Assembly: GCF_001512295.1 (NCBI RefSeq)
Contig: NZ_LNUP01000016.1
Coordinates: forward strand, 124,001-188,000
Direction: 5' to 3'
Length of the DNA: 64,000 bases
From: Pseudomonas sp. EpS/L25
GTDB lineage: Bacteria; Pseudomonadota; Gammaproteobacteria; Pseudomonadales; Pseudomonadaceae
Numbering within the stretch: the stretch's first letter is position 1; each line of letters opens with the position of its first letter. The translations under genes and the position numbers were made by a program. The notes under the pieces were generated by a model that had not been told where the DNA came from, did not search any database, and saw only the letters and a program-made list of their open reading frames with translations. Shown here piece by piece: positions 25,861-35,982 of the stretch.

Positions 25861-26775
25861 GTGGCCCAGGTCAAGCGTATTCGTCGGCAGGTGCATGGCG
25901 TGCTGGTGCTGGACAAGCCCCGCGGCTTTTCCTCCAATGCCGCGCTGCAGAAGGTCCGCTGGCTGCTTAACGCCGAGAAGGCCGGGCATACCGGCAGCCT
26001 TGATCCGCTGGCCACTGGCGTGCTGCCGCTGTGCTTCGGCGAGGCGACCAAGTTTTCCCAATACTTGCTGGATGCCGACAAGGGCTACCGCACCGTGGCG
26101 CAACTCGGCGTCACCACCACCACCGGCGATGCCGAGGGTGAAGTGCTGGAGCGACGGGCGGTCGCTGTCGAGGAGGCGGCCATTCTGGCGGCCTTGCCGG
26201 TATTTCGCGGCGAGATAGAGCAGATTCCACCGATGTACTCGGCGCTGAAACGCGACGGTCAGCCCCTCTACAAGCTGGCCCGTGCCGGCGAAGTAGTGGA
26301 GCGCGAGCCGCGTTCTGTTACTATTGCCCGGCTGGAACTTCTGGCGTTGCAGGAAGATCGTGCCACGTTGGAAGTGGCCTGCAGCAAGGGGACCTATGTG
26401 CGCACCCTGGTCGAAGACCTCGGCGCCCGTCTCGGCTGTGGTGCCCATGTCGCGGAGCTGCGGCGTACCCAGGCCGGTCCCTTTGGCCTGATGCAGGCGA
26501 TCAGCCTGGACGAGCTGGAGGCAGCGCACGCCGAAGGCGGTTCCGAGGCGCTGGATCGCTTCCTGCTGCCGGTCGACAGCGGTTTGGAGCACTGGCCGCT
26601 GGTGCAGCTGACGCAGCACAGCGCCTACTACTGGTTGCACGGTCAGCCCGTTCGGGCGGCCAATGCGCCGAAATTCGGCTTGATGCGGGTGCAGGACGAC
26701 CAGGGTCGTTTCATCGGCATCGGCGAGATTGATGACGAGGGGCAGGTTGCTCCTCGTAGACTGATTCGGTCCTAG
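25861..26775 (+). CDS. truB: tRNA pseudouridine(55) synthase TruB
   Basis: 304-residue enzyme that makes pseudouridine 55 in the T-loop of tRNAs. The catalytic Asp is in [23 protein letters not shown] near residue 45, and a PUA-like domain follows at the C-terminus. I use GTG 25861, six bases after the GGAGGAG that overlaps the rbfA end; GTG 25855 would add two residues. Confidence 0.95.
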   Translation: MAQVKRIRRQVHGVLVLDKPRGFSSNAALQKVRWLLNAEKAGHTGSLDPLATGVLPLCFGEATKFSQYLLDADKGYRTVAQLGVTTTTGDAEGEVLERRAVAVEEAAILAALPVFRGEIEQIPPMYSALKRDGQPLYKLARAGEVVEREPRSVTIARLELLALQEDRATLEVACSKGTYVRTLVEDLGARLGCGAHVAELRRTQAGPFGLMQAISLDELEAAHAEGGSEALDRFLLPVDSGLEHWPLVQLTQHSAYYWLHGQPVRAANAPKFGLMRVQDDQGRFIGIGEIDDEGQVAPRRLIRS

Positions 26776-26868
26776 ACCGATACCGAGGGTGGCTGTCAGC
26801 AGGCACGGTCACACCTCTTTCCTTAAGCACGGGATCCATCCCGGCCTGTTCCTCAGAGGAGCCCTATC

Positions 26869-27138
26869 ATGGCACTGAGCGTTGAAGACAAAGCCCAGAT
26901 CGTAAACGAGTTCAAGCGCGCCGAAGGCGACACCGGTTCGCCGGAAGTGCAGGTTGCCCTGCTGTCCGCCAACATCGACAAGCTGCAAGGTCACTTCAAG
27001 GCCAACGGCAAAGATCACCACAGCCGTCGTGGTCTGATCCGCATGGTCAACCAGCGTCGTAAGCTGCTGGACTACCTGAAGTCCAAGGACACCACTCGTT
27101 ACAGCGCACTGATCGCTCGCCTGGGCCTGCGTCGTTAA
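26869..27138 (+). CDS. rpsO: 30S ribosomal protein S15
   Basis: 89-residue primary 16S-binding protein. It contains the family sequence [13 protein letters not shown] and the [29 protein letters not shown] segment. A strong AGAGGAG precedes the start. It is followed by a terminator and then pnp, the classical arrangement. Confidence 0.98.
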   Translation: MALSVEDKAQIVNEFKRAEGDTGSPEVQVALLSANIDKLQGHFKANGKDHHSRRGLIRMVNQRRKLLDYLKSKDTTRYSALIARLGLRR

Positions 27139-27168
27139 TACGATGCAGACCTGCTGCAAGCAGTCTGA

Positions 27169-27206
27169 AGCTGGAGGTTGGCTCGCGCCGGCCTCCGGCT
27201 TTTTTG
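27169..27206 (+). terminator. rpsO terminator
   Basis: AGCTGGAGG and CCTCCGGCT form a nine-base-pair stem (one wobble) around a GC-rich loop, followed by six T residues. Confidence 0.8.
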
Positions 27207-27244
27207 CTTGAGAGGCCGACGAAATCGGCTTGCGTCACCCCGGA

Positions 27245-27273
27245 GATCAGCGAGGGTCCGAATCCCTCTGATC
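27245..27273 (+). promoter_or_regulatory. pnp leader hairpin
   Basis: GATCAGCGAGGG can pair with CCCTCTGATC around TCCGAAT with a small bulge, 41 bases before the pnp start. In E. coli the pnp leader stem is cut by RNase III for autoregulation; a similar role here is inferred from position only. Confidence 0.4.
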
Positions 27274-27313
27274 GCCACCGTTTCCCCCAAGGCAATAACG
27301 AGAAGGAAAGACT

Positions 27314-29416
27314 GTGAATCCAGTAATCAAGCAATTCAAGTTCGGTGAGCAGACCTTCACCCTGGAAACCGGCCGCATCGCGCGTCAGGCTTCCGGTGCG
27401 GTGCTGGTCTCCACCGATGACGTCAGCGTGCTGGTCACCGTGGTCGGCGCCAAGCAGCCCGCCGCTGGCAAGGACTTCTTCCCGCTGTCCGTGCACTACC
27501 AGGAGAAGACCTACGCCGCTGGCCGTATCCCCGGTGGCTACTTCAAGCGTGAAGGTCGTCCCTCCGAGAAGGAAACCCTGACCTCGCGCCTGATCGATCG
27601 CCCGATCCGTCCGCTGTTCCCCGAAGGCTTCCTCAACGAAGTCCAGGTGGTTTGCACCGTGGTCAGCACCAACAAGAAGTCCGATCCGGACATCGCCGCC
27701 ATGATCGGCACCTCCGCTGCCCTGGCCATTTCCGGCATCCCCTTCGCCGGTCCCATCGCCGCCGCCCGTGTCGGTTACCACAGCGAGCTCGGCTACCTGC
27801 TGAACCCCAGCTACGAGCAGCTGCAGAGCTCCAGCCTGGACATGGTCGTGGCCGGTACCCGTGACGCCGTGCTGATGGTGGAATCCGAGGCCGACGAGCT
27901 GACCGAAGACCAGATGCTGGGTGGCGTGCTGTTCGCCCACGAAGAATTCCAGGTGGCCATCGAGGCCATCAGCCAGTTCGCTGCCGAAGCCGGCAAGCCG
28001 ACCTGGAACTGGCAGGCGCCTGCCGAGAACACCGCCCTGATCGAAGCCGTCAAGGCTGAGGTCGGCGAGGCCGTGTCCCGCGCCTACACCATCACCGTCA
28101 AGCAGGATCGCTACGCGGCCCTGGGTGCCCTGCGTGACCAGGCCATCGCCAAGCTGGCCGGCGAGAACGGTCAGTACAGCGAAGCCGAGGTCAAGGAGAC
28201 CTTCGGCCTGCTGGAATACCGCACCGTGCGCCAGAACATCGTCGACGGCAAGCCGCGTATCGACGGCCGCGACACCCGTACCGTCCGCCCGCTGCAGATC
28301 GAAGTCGGTACCCTGAAAAAGACCCACGGTTCGGCACTGTTCACCCGTGGCGAAACCCAGGCCCTGGTCAGCGCGACCCTGGGCACCGCCCGTGACGCCC
28401 AACTGCTGGATACCCTGGAAGGCGAGCGTCGTGACAGCTTCATGCTGCACTACAACTTCCCGCCCTTCTCGGTCGGCGAGTGCGGCCGCATGGGCAGCCC
28501 GGGCCGTCGCGAAATCGGCCATGGCCGTCTGGCCCGCCGTGGCATCCAGGCCATGCTGCCGACCCAGGAAGCCTTCCCCTACAGCATCCGCGTGGTCTCC
28601 GAGATCACCGAATCCAACGGCTCCAGCTCCATGGCGTCGGTGTGCGGTGCTTCCCTGGCGCTGATGGACGCCGGTGTGCCGGTCAAGGCGCCGGTAGCCG
28701 GTATCGCCATGGGCCTGGTGAAGGAAGGTGAGAAATTCGCCGTCCTGACCGACATCCTGGGTGACGAAGATCACCTGGGCGACATGGACTTCAAGGTGGC
28801 CGGTACCGCCAAGGGCGTGACCGCCCTGCAGATGGACATCAAGATCAACGGCATCACCGAAGAGATCATGGAGATCGCCCTGGAGCAGGCGCTGGAAGCG
28901 CGTCTGAACATCCTCGGCCAGATGAACCAGGTGATCTCCGAGTCGCGTGCCGAGCTTTCGGAAAACGCCCCGACCATGCTGGCGATGAAGATCGACCAGG
29001 ACAAGATCCGCGACGTGATCGGCAAGGGTGGCGCCACCATCCGCGGTATCTGCGAAGAGACCAAGGCGTCGATCGACATCGAAGACGACGGCACCATCAA
29101 GATCTACGGCGAGACCCGCGAAGCTGCCGAGGCTGCCAAGCAGCGCGTGCTGGGCATCACTGCCGAGGCCGAGATCGGCAAGATCTACGTCGGCAAGGTG
29201 GAGCGCATCGTCGACTTCGGCGCCTTCGTCAACATCCTGCCCGGCAAGGATGGCCTGGTGCACATCTCGCAGCTGAGCGATCAGCGCATCGAGAAGGTCA
29301 CCGACGTCCTCAAGGAAGGCCAGGAAGTGAAGGTGCTGGTGCTGGACGTGGACAACCGCGGCCGCATCAAGCTGTCGATCAAGGACGTGGCGGCGGCGGA
29401 AGCCTCCGGCGTCTGA
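27314..29416 (+). CDS. pnp: polynucleotide phosphorylase
   Basis: 700-residue 3'-5' exoribonuclease and degradosome component. Two RNase PH domains (about 10-220 and 310-540) are joined by a helical domain and followed by a KH domain ([14 protein letters not shown]) and an S1 domain ([26 protein letters not shown]). The start is GTG 27314 with GAAGGA upstream. Confidence 0.98.
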   Translation: MNPVIKQFKFGEQTFTLETGRIARQASGAVLVSTDDVSVLVTVVGAKQPAAGKDFFPLSVHYQEKTYAAGRIPGGYFKREGRPSEKETLTSRLIDRPIRPLFPEGFLNEVQVVCTVVSTNKKSDPDIAAMIGTSAALAISGIPFAGPIAAARVGYHSELGYLLNPSYEQLQSSSLDMVVAGTRDAVLMVESEADELTEDQMLGGVLFAHEEFQVAIEAISQFAAEAGKPTWNWQAPAENTALIEAVKAEVGEAVSRAYTITVKQDRYAALGALRDQAIAKLAGENGQYSEAEVKETFGLLEYRTVRQNIVDGKPRIDGRDTRTVRPLQIEVGTLKKTHGSALFTRGETQALVSATLGTARDAQLLDTLEGERRDSFMLHYNFPPFSVGECGRMGSPGRREIGHGRLARRGIQAMLPTQEAFPYSIRVVSEITESNGSSSMASVCGASLALMDAGVPVKAPVAGIAMGLVKEGEKFAVLTDILGDEDHLGDMDFKVAGTAKGVTALQMDIKINGITEEIMEIALEQALEARLNILGQMNQVISESRAELSENAPTMLAMKIDQDKIRDVIGKGGATIRGICEETKASIDIEDDGTIKIYGETREAAEAAKQRVLGITAEAEIGKIYVGKVERIVDFGAFVNILPGKDGLVHISQLSDQRIEKVTDVLKEGQEVKVLVLDVDNRGRIKLSIKDVAAAEASGV

Positions 29417-29433
29417 GACGACCTCGCGTAAGA

Positions 29434-29461
29434 GAAAACCCGGCCTTGGCCGGGTTTTTTT
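29434..29461 (+). terminator. pnp terminator
   Basis: AAAACCCGGCC and GGCCGGGTTTTT pair around TT and end in a T-run. It closes the rimP-pnp block. Confidence 0.93.
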
Positions 29462-29501
29462 GTTTCTAGGCGGATGACGCGGTGTTCGCCGGATAGTTTT
29501 C

Positions 29502-29565
29502 ATCGCGGCCATGGGCCGCTCCTACAGACTTCGAGTTAACCGTAGGAGCGGCCCATGGCCGCGAT
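29502..29565. repeat. REP/REPIN-type inverted repeat
   Basis: A 24-base arm starting ATCGCGGCCATGGG (29502-29525) is repeated perfectly in inverse at 29542-29565, ending GGCCGCGAT, with 16 bases between. This is the general form of Pseudomonas extragenic palindromes (GTAGGAGCGGCC...). It sits between the pnp terminator and the 3' end of the LysR gene. Confidence 0.85.
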
Positions 29566-29576
29566 AGCCCCAGGCA

Positions 29577-30461
29577 TCACGCCTTCTCGCGTATCCACTC
29601 GATGAAGCTGCGCACCTTGGGCACTTCCGCCATCTGTTCCGGATAGGCCAGCCAATAGGCATGGGGGCTGGCCAGGCGATGCGGCCAGGCGAGCACCAGG
29701 TGGCCGGACGCCAGTTCTTCGGCGACCAGGAATTCCGGTAGCAGGGCTACGCCACAACCTTCCCGGGCGGCGCGGGCGCAGAGGGTGAAGGTGTCGAAGC
29801 GCGGGCCGTGGTGGCTGTGTACCTCCTCGCGCCCCAGGCTGGCGTACCAATCGTGCCAGGATTCCGGGCGAGTGGTGTTCTGCAGCAGGACGAAGTCCAC
29901 CAGCAATTCCGGGCCGGCGATGCCCTCGGCAGGGAGCAGATCCGGCGCACAGACCGCGACCATGTGTTCGTGCAGCAGCAGTTCGCACTCGGCGCCCGGC
30001 CAGCTGCCGTGGCCATAGAACAGCGCCACGTCATGGCGCGGATCGCGGAAGTCCACCGGCTCCAGGGCGCTGGAGACGTCCAGATGGATGCTGGGATGGC
30101 GCAGGCGCCAGCCTTTCAGTCGCGGCACCAGCCAGCGCTCGCCGAAGGTCGGGGGTGTGGCCACGCGCAGCACCTCGGTTTCGCCGCCGTAGGATCTCAG
30201 GTAGCGCGCCGACATCTCCAACTGGTTGAGGATCTTGTCCACTTCGGCCAGGTACAGCGCGCCGGCAGGCGTCAGTTGCAGACGGCGACGGACGCGGCGG
30301 AACAGGCTGTGCTGCAGGAGCTCCTCGAGCTGGGCGACCTGCTTGCTGACGGCGCTCTGGGTCAGGGCCAGCTCGTCTGCCGCGCGGGTGAAGCTCAGGT
30401 GGCGGGCGACGGCTTCGAAGCACTGCATGGCGGTGATGGACGGCAGGTGGCGACGTTGCAT
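29577..30461 (-). CDS. LysR-family transcriptional regulator of the adjacent aldehyde dehydrogenase cluster
   Basis: 294-residue regulator with an N-terminal winged helix (FEAVARHLSFTRAADELALTQSAVSKQVAQLEELL) and a periplasmic-protein-like effector domain, closest in style to GcvA-type LysR proteins. The start at 30461 is chosen from the alignment; the upstream frame is not part of it. It is divergent from the aldehyde dehydrogenase gene with 117 bases between starts, so it probably controls that cluster. Confidence 0.85.
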   Translation of the reverse strand: MQRRHLPSITAMQCFEAVARHLSFTRAADELALTQSAVSKQVAQLEELLQHSLFRRVRRRLQLTPAGALYLAEVDKILNQLEMSARYLRSYGGETEVLRVATPPTFGERWLVPRLKGWRLRHPSIHLDVSSALEPVDFRDPRHDVALFYGHGSWPGAECELLLHEHMVAVCAPDLLPAEGIAGPELLVDFVLLQNTTRPESWHDWYASLGREEVHSHHGPRFDTFTLCARAAREGCGVALLPEFLVAEELASGHLVLAWPHRLASPHAYWLAYPEQMAEVPKVRSFIEWIREKA

Positions 30462-30578
30462 GGCCGAACTCGTGACATGAAAAAAGGGAATGATATGCCG
30501 AGCAAAGGTCGGTTGTCCGGGACCGTCGCGCTGACCATACTCAAGGTCGATTCCTTTGATCCTCGCGGAGACCTCAGC

Positions 30579-32069
30579 ATGAGCAAGGCCCTGTTGGAAC
30601 GCCTCGGCGTTCCTGCCCAGCATTACACCCACGGCGACCATCTGGTGCATTCCCCCATCGATGGCAGCCAGCTGGGTAGTGTCGCCCTGGAAAGCGCCGC
30701 CGAGGTGGAGCAGAAGATCTCCCGTGCCGAGCGTGCCTTCCAGGCCTGGCGCGCGGTGCCGGCGCCGCGGCGCGGCGAGCTGGTGCGTCTGCTGGGCGAG
30801 GAGTTGCGGGCACACAAGGCCGACCTCGGCGAGCTGGTGTCCTGGGAGGCCGGCAAGATCACCCAGGAAGGCCTGGGCGAAGTCCAGGAGATGATCGATA
30901 TCTGCGATTTCGCCGTGGGCCTGTCACGTCAGCTTTATGGTCTGACTATTGCTTCCGAGCGCCCCGGCCACCATATGCGTGAGACCTGGCAACCGTTGGG
31001 CGTGGTCGGAATCATCAGCGCCTTCAACTTCCCGGTGGCGGTCTGGTCCTGGAACGCCGCCCTGGCGCTGGTCTGCGGCAATCCGGTGATCTGGAAGCCG
31101 TCGGAGAAGACTCCGCTGACCGCGCTGGCCTGCCAGGCGTTGTTCGAGAAGGCCCTGGCCCGCTTCGGCGAGGCCCCGGCGGACCTGAGCCAGGTGGTCA
31201 TCGGTGATCGCGCCGCAGGCGAAGCCCTGGTGGACGATCCGCGGGTAGCACTGGTAAGTGCCACGGGTAGCACCCGCATGGGACGTGAGGTTGGACCTCG
31301 GGTTGCGGCGCGCTTCGGGCGCAGTATTCTGGAGCTGGGCGGCAACAACGCCATGGTGCTCGCGCCGAGCGCCGATCTGGACATGGCCGTGCGTGCCATC
31401 CTGTTCAGCGCCGTCGGTACCGCCGGGCAGCGTTGTACCACCCTGCGCCGGCTGATTGCCCACCGTTCGGTGAAGGCCGAGATCGTCGAGCGACTCAAGA
31501 CCGCCTATGCCAAAGTCCGCATCGGCCATCCGCTGCAGGGCAATCTGATCGGCCCCTTGATCGATGCCGCCAGCTTCCAGGCCATGCAGGGGGCGCTGGA
31601 GCAGGCCCGTGGCGAGGGTGGAGTGGTCTTCGGCGGCGAACGCCAGCTGGCTGAGCAGTACCCCAACGCCTATTACGTGGCACCAGCCATTGTCGAGATG
31701 CCGGAGCAGAGCGAGGCGGTGCGCCACGAGACCTTCGCGCCCATTCTCTATGTGCTGACCTATGACGACTTCGACGAAGCGGTGGCGCTGAACAACGCCG
31801 TGCCCCAGGGGCTGTCGTCCTGCATCTTCACCACCGACGTGCGCGAGGCCGAAGCCTTCATCTCGGCGACCGGCAGTGACTGCGGCATCGCCAACGTCAA
31901 TATCGGCCCGAGCGGCGCCGAGATCGGTGGCGCCTTCGGCGGCGAGAAGGAGACCGGCGGCGGTCGCGAGTCCGGCTCGGATGCCTGGAAGGCCTACATG
32001 CGCCGGCAGACCAATACCGTCAACTATTCGCGCGAGCTGCCGCTGGCCCAGGGCATCGTGTTCGACTGA
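30579..32069 (+). CDS. amaB: L-aminoadipate-semialdehyde dehydrogenase, ALDH7/antiquitin type
   Basis: 496-residue NAD-dependent aldehyde dehydrogenase. The antiquitin family segment GIISAFNFPVAVWSWNAALA and WKPSEKTPLTA is present, with the general base in LELGGNN and the nucleophile in GQRCTT (Cys near residue 286). AmaB oxidises the semialdehyde in equilibrium with piperideine-6-carboxylate, made from L-pipecolate. The downstream FAD oxidase fits this pathway. GCGGAG lies upstream of ATG 30579. Confidence 0.85.
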   Translation: MSKALLERLGVPAQHYTHGDHLVHSPIDGSQLGSVALESAAEVEQKISRAERAFQAWRAVPAPRRGELVRLLGEELRAHKADLGELVSWEAGKITQEGLGEVQEMIDICDFAVGLSRQLYGLTIASERPGHHMRETWQPLGVVGIISAFNFPVAVWSWNAALALVCGNPVIWKPSEKTPLTALACQALFEKALARFGEAPADLSQVVIGDRAAGEALVDDPRVALVSATGSTRMGREVGPRVAARFGRSILELGGNNAMVLAPSADLDMAVRAILFSAVGTAGQRCTTLRRLIAHRSVKAEIVERLKTAYAKVRIGHPLQGNLIGPLIDAASFQAMQGALEQARGEGGVVFGGERQLAEQYPNAYYVAPAIVEMPEQSEAVRHETFAPILYVLTYDDFDEAVALNNAVPQGLSSCIFTTDVREAEAFISATGSDCGIANVNIGPSGAEIGGAFGGEKETGGGRESGSDAWKAYMRRQTNTVNYSRELPLAQGIVFD

Positions 32070-32094
32070 GTCGCCCAGCCAGGAGCGCACGGGA

Positions 32095-33372
32095 ATGCAG
32101 TTGCGTGAGGAATGCCTGTGGGAGCGGCTCTATCCGGCAATGCCGGGGACGCCATTGCGGGCTGATATCGACGTCGAGGTGTGCGTCATCGGCGCTGGCT
32201 TCACCGGTCTCTCTACCGGCCTGCACCTGGCGCAGGCCGGGCGTCGAGTGGTGGTGCTGGAGGCCCATGGCGTCGGTCATGGCGGCTCCGGCCGCAATGT
32301 CGGACTGGTCAATGCCGGCATGTGGATTCCACCGGACGAGGCGGTGGCTACGCTCGGCCAGGAGGTAGGCGAGCGCCTGCTGGCGGTGATGGGCGATGCG
32401 CCGAGCCAGGTGTTCGCCCTCGTCGAGCGCTATGGCATCGACTGCCAGCCGCACCGGGCCGGCACCCTGCACATGGCGCACAGCGCCAAGGGCCTGGCCG
32501 ATCTGGGGCGGCGTGCCGAGCAATGGCAGCGGCGCGGCGCCCGGGTCGAACTGCTGGAAGGCGAGGCCTGCTATACGGCGTGCGGTACCCGCGACATCAG
32601 CGGTGCCCTGCTCGATCATCGTGCTGGCACCCTGGTACCCATGGGTTACGCCCAGGGGCTGGCCAAGGCGCTGCGCCAGGAAGGCGGGGAGCTGTTCGAG
32701 CAGACCGCGGTGCGGCAATTGCAACGGGTCGGCGCGCGCTGGCAGGTGGAGACCGATCAGGGCCGGGTCAGCGCCGACCAGGTGGTGATCGCCTCCAATG
32801 CCTATACCGAAGGCGAGTGGACCACCCTGCGCAAGCAGTTCTTCGCCGGCTATTACTATCAGGTGGCCTCGCGCCCGTTGGGACCCGAGGCGGATTTCAT
32901 CCTGCCCCAGGGACGAGGCTCGTGGGATACCCGTACGGTGCTGAGCAGCATCCGTCGCGATGCCGACGGTCGGCTGCTGCTGGGCAGCCTCGGCAACATG
33001 GCCGGGCGCCCCGCCAGCTTCATCCGGGCCTGGGCGGATCGCATCCAGCGCCACTATTTTCCCGCGCTCGGGCAGGTGGACTGGGAGTGCACCTGGACCG
33101 GTCGGATCGCCTTCACCCCGGATCATCTGATGCGCCTGTTCGAACCGGCGCCGGGACTGCTCGCGGTGACGGGCTACAACGGTCGCGGGGTGACTACCGG
33201 CACGGTCGTGGGGCAGGCTTTCGCCCGTTATCTGTGCAGCGGCGATCGCCAAGACTTGCCCATGCCGCTAGCGGGTCTGGATGCCAATCCGGTCGGGCAG
33301 TGGCGCAGCCTGATGTATGAGGCGGGCTTCACCCTCTATCACGCCGGGCAGTGCCTGCGGGTGGTGCTCTAG
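32095..33372 (+). CDS. amaA: FAD-dependent amine oxidase, probable L-pipecolate oxidase
   Basis: 425-residue DAO-family flavoprotein. The dinucleotide-binding loop VCVIGAGFTGLSTGLHLAQAG lies at about residues 24-44 and a C-terminal FAD contact in GYNGRGVTTGT. Located 25 bases after the antiquitin-type dehydrogenase, it most likely oxidises L-pipecolate, as AmaA does in P. putida. A role on another cyclic or gamma-amino substrate cannot be excluded. The cluster ends in a strong terminator. Confidence 0.75.
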   Translation: MQLREECLWERLYPAMPGTPLRADIDVEVCVIGAGFTGLSTGLHLAQAGRRVVVLEAHGVGHGGSGRNVGLVNAGMWIPPDEAVATLGQEVGERLLAVMGDAPSQVFALVERYGIDCQPHRAGTLHMAHSAKGLADLGRRAEQWQRRGARVELLEGEACYTACGTRDISGALLDHRAGTLVPMGYAQGLAKALRQEGGELFEQTAVRQLQRVGARWQVETDQGRVSADQVVIASNAYTEGEWTTLRKQFFAGYYYQVASRPLGPEADFILPQGRGSWDTRTVLSSIRRDADGRLLLGSLGNMAGRPASFIRAWADRIQRHYFPALGQVDWECTWTGRIAFTPDHLMRLFEPAPGLLAVTGYNGRGVTTGTVVGQAFARYLCSGDRQDLPMPLAGLDANPVGQWRSLMYEAGFTLYHAGQCLRVVL

Positions 33373-33419
33373 CCAGGCTGGCCATCCCGCGCGGCGCCTG
33401 CGGGCGATGATTTCCGGAG

Positions 33420-33461
33420 CGGCCGATTTGCGCATTCAACCCTGCGCAAATCGGCCGTTTT
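33420..33461 (+). terminator. terminator after the amaB-amaA pair
   Basis: A perfect 15-base-pair stem (CGGCCGATTTGCGCA and its inverse) with an eight-base loop and a short T-run. Confidence 0.85.
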
Positions 33462-33791
33462 GCTTGGCGCGCCTTTCCCGCGGACCGGGCAGCGCAACGG
33501 CGCCGGCGGCGCCTCGTGTCCAATGGTTACTTTGGTGGCACGACGAGCGCAGGGTGTTACGTTTTGGTGCGAAACAGGTGCAACCGGGTTGCGATCAGGT
33601 AACAAACGTTGCTGCCTTTCGGTGGGGGTCGTCATCGACAGGGCGCTTTACTCTGACTTATCAGTGGCCTACGACCAAAGTCTCAAGAGCGCCCAGGGTG
33701 CACTGGCTGCGGCCTCAGCCGCAGCCGACAGGGCCCTTCGCTCGCTGCATCGGTGGCAAATCGCCTGTGCACGGTGCACACAGATGGGTGA
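33462..33791. other. livK upstream regulatory region
   Basis: No gene is supported here. It holds a nine-base inverted repeat, GGCTGCGGC-CTCA-GCCGCAGCC (33705-33726), and an odd palindrome TGTGCAC-G-GTGCACA (33766-33780) just before the sigma54 element. Either may bind a regulator; I cannot name it. Confidence 0.4.
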
Positions 33792-33807
33792 TGGCACAGG
33801 CTTTGCT
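33792..33807 (+). promoter_or_regulatory. sigma54 (RpoN) promoter of livK
   Basis: TGGCAC-AGGCT-TTGCT matches the -24/-12 consensus (TGGCAC-N5-TTGCW) exactly, with ten bases between GG and GC. It lies 39 bases before the livK ATG. This suggests nitrogen-type or substrate-specific activation of the transporter operon. Confidence 0.78.
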
Positions 33808-33846
33808 CCGGCGAAAAGGCCAACCACCCTCTGGAGCAAACCTCCC

Positions 33847-34968
33847 ATGTCGAAGATTTACAGAAAAGGCATTCTGGCTCTCGCTATCGGTTCTGCGTTC
33901 ACTCTCTCCTCCCTGGCGCATGCCGACATCGTGATCGGTGTGGCGGGTCCCTACACCGGGGCCAGCGCCGCCTACGGCGAGCAGTTCTGGAAGGGTGCTA
34001 CCCAGGCCGCGGAGGACATCAACGCCGCCGGTGGCATCAATGGTGAGAAGATCAAGCTGGTGCAGGGCGATGACGCCTGCGAGCCCAAGCAGGCCGTGGC
34101 CGTGGCCAACCGCCTGGTGGACTCCGAGAAGGTCAAGGCCGTGATCGGTCACTTCTGCTCGTCCAACACCATGCCCGCCTCGGAGATCTACGACGAAGCC
34201 GGCATCATCTCCATCACCCCGGCGTCCACCAACCCCAAGATCACCGAGCGTGGCCTGGCGGGCGTGTTCCGCATGTGCGGTCGTGACGACCAGCAGGGCA
34301 TCGTCGCCGGCGACTACATCGTCGACGTGCTCAAGGCCAAGAAGGTCGCCATCATCCACGACAAGGACACCTACGGTCAGGGCCTGGCCGATGCCACCAA
34401 GGCGCAGCTCAACAAGCGCGGCGTGAAAGAGGTGCTCTACGAGGGCCTGACCCGCGGCGAGAAGGACTTCAACTCCCTGGTCACCAAGATCCGTGCCTCC
34501 GGCGCCGACGTGGTCTACTTCGGCGGCCTGCACCCCGAGGCCGGCCCGCTGGTCCGCCAGATGCGGGAGCAGGGCGTGACCGCCAAGTTCGTCTCCGGCG
34601 ACGGCATCGTCTCCGCCGACCTGGTCACCACCGCCGGTGGTCCCCAGTACACCAAGGGCGTGCTGATGACCTTTGGCGCCGATCCGCTGCAGAACCCGGC
34701 GGGCAAGACCGTGGTGGAAACCCTGCGCAAGGCCGGCTACGAGCCCGAGGGCTACACCCTCTACTCCTACGCCTCCCTGCAAGCCGTGGCCGCTGCCTTC
34801 AACGGCATCAAGGGCACCGACGGCGCCAAGGCCGCCGAATGGCTGAAGTCCCACAGCGTCAACACCGTCCTGGGTGAGAAGAGCTGGGACAGCAAGGGCG
34901 ACCTCAAGGTCTCCGACTACGTGATGTACGAATGGGACGACAAGGGCAAGTACCACCAGCTGCCCTGA
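33847..34968 (+). CDS. livK: periplasmic amino acid-binding protein (LivK/BraC-like)
   Basis: 373-residue type I periplasmic binding protein with a signal peptide ending near SSLAHA (residue 26). The mature part starts DIVIGVAGPYTGASAAYGEQ and includes HFCSSNTMPASEIYDEAGI, as in BraC. It delivers substrate to LivHMGF. Downstream spacing to livH is 96 bases. The family binds branched-chain and other neutral amino acids; the operon context leaves the true substrate open. Confidence 0.92.
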   Translation: MSKIYRKGILALAIGSAFTLSSLAHADIVIGVAGPYTGASAAYGEQFWKGATQAAEDINAAGGINGEKIKLVQGDDACEPKQAVAVANRLVDSEKVKAVIGHFCSSNTMPASEIYDEAGIISITPASTNPKITERGLAGVFRMCGRDDQQGIVAGDYIVDVLKAKKVAIIHDKDTYGQGLADATKAQLNKRGVKEVLYEGLTRGEKDFNSLVTKIRASGADVVYFGGLHPEAGPLVRQMREQGVTAKFVSGDGIVSADLVTTAGGPQYTKGVLMTFGADPLQNPAGKTVVETLRKAGYEPEGYTLYSYASLQAVAAAFNGIKGTDGAKAAEWLKSHSVNTVLGEKSWDSKGDLKVSDYVMYEWDDKGKYHQLP

Positions 34969-35064
34969 TCCTCGCGTGAATCCGCCAGCCGCCGTCTCGT
35001 CTCCGCCCCAGGACGAGGCGGCGGGTGGCGGCCCTCGTCATCCATCCAGCGCGAGACTGCAAAC

Positions 35065-35979
35065 GTGGACGGTATCTTCCTGCAACAACTGGTCAACGGC
35101 CTGACCCTGGGCTCGGTCTACGGACTCATCGCCATCGGCTACACCATGGTCTATGGCATCATCGGCATGATCAACTTCGCCCATGGCGACGTGTACATGG
35201 TGTCGGCCTATCTCGCCGCCATCGGCATCGCCGTGCTGAGCGTCTTCGGCCTGCATTCCTTCCCGGTGCTGATCCTCGGCACCCTGATCTTCACCGTGGT
35301 GGTCACCTCCGTGTACGGCTGGGCCATCGAACGGATCGCCTACAAGCCGCTGCGCAACTCCACGCGCCTGGCCCCGCTGATCTCCGCCATCGGCATGTCG
35401 CTGATCCTGCAGAACTACGTGCAGCTCGCCCAGGGCGCGCGCCAGCAGGGGGTACCGACGCTGCTCGACGGTGCGCTGCGCCTGCACATCGGTGATGGCT
35501 TCGTGATCATCACCTACACCAAGATCTTCATCATCCTGGCGTCCATCATCGGCATGGGCCTGCTCACCTACGTGATCCAGAAGACCACCCTCGGCCGCAT
35601 GTGCCGGGCCACCCAGCAGGATCGCAAGATGGCGCAGATCCTCGGCATCAACACCGACCGGGTGATTTCCTACGTCTTCATCATCGGCGCGGCCATGGCG
35701 GCGCTGGCCGGGGTGCTCATCACCCTCAACTACGGCACCTTCGACTTCTATGCCGGCTTCATCATCGGCATCAAGGCCTTCACCGCGGCGGTGCTCGGCG
35801 GGATCGGCTCGCTGCCCGGCGCCATGCTCGGCGGCATCATCCTCGGCATCTCCGAAGCCCAGTTCGCCAGCCTGGTGAACTCGGACTACAAGGACGTCTT
35901 CAGCTTCTCGCTGTTGGTGGCGATCCTGATCTTCCGGCCCCAGGGGCTGCTCGGCAAACCCCAGGTCACGAAGGTGTAA
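35065..35979 (+). CDS. livH: branched-chain amino acid ABC transporter permease LivH
   Basis: 304-residue permease with about eight transmembrane segments. It contains GLTLGSVYGLIAIGYTMVYG and the GINFAHGD-type motif (read as MINFAHGDVYMV), typical of LivH. The start is GTG 35065; no strong alternative is present. It forms a heterodimer with LivM. Confidence 0.94.
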   Translation: MDGIFLQQLVNGLTLGSVYGLIAIGYTMVYGIIGMINFAHGDVYMVSAYLAAIGIAVLSVFGLHSFPVLILGTLIFTVVVTSVYGWAIERIAYKPLRNSTRLAPLISAIGMSLILQNYVQLAQGARQQGVPTLLDGALRLHIGDGFVIITYTKIFIILASIIGMGLLTYVIQKTTLGRMCRATQQDRKMAQILGINTDRVISYVFIIGAAMAALAGVLITLNYGTFDFYAGFIIGIKAFTAAVLGGIGSLPGAMLGGIILGISEAQFASLVNSDYKDVFSFSLLVAILIFRPQGLLGKPQVTKV

Positions 35980-35982
35980 TCC

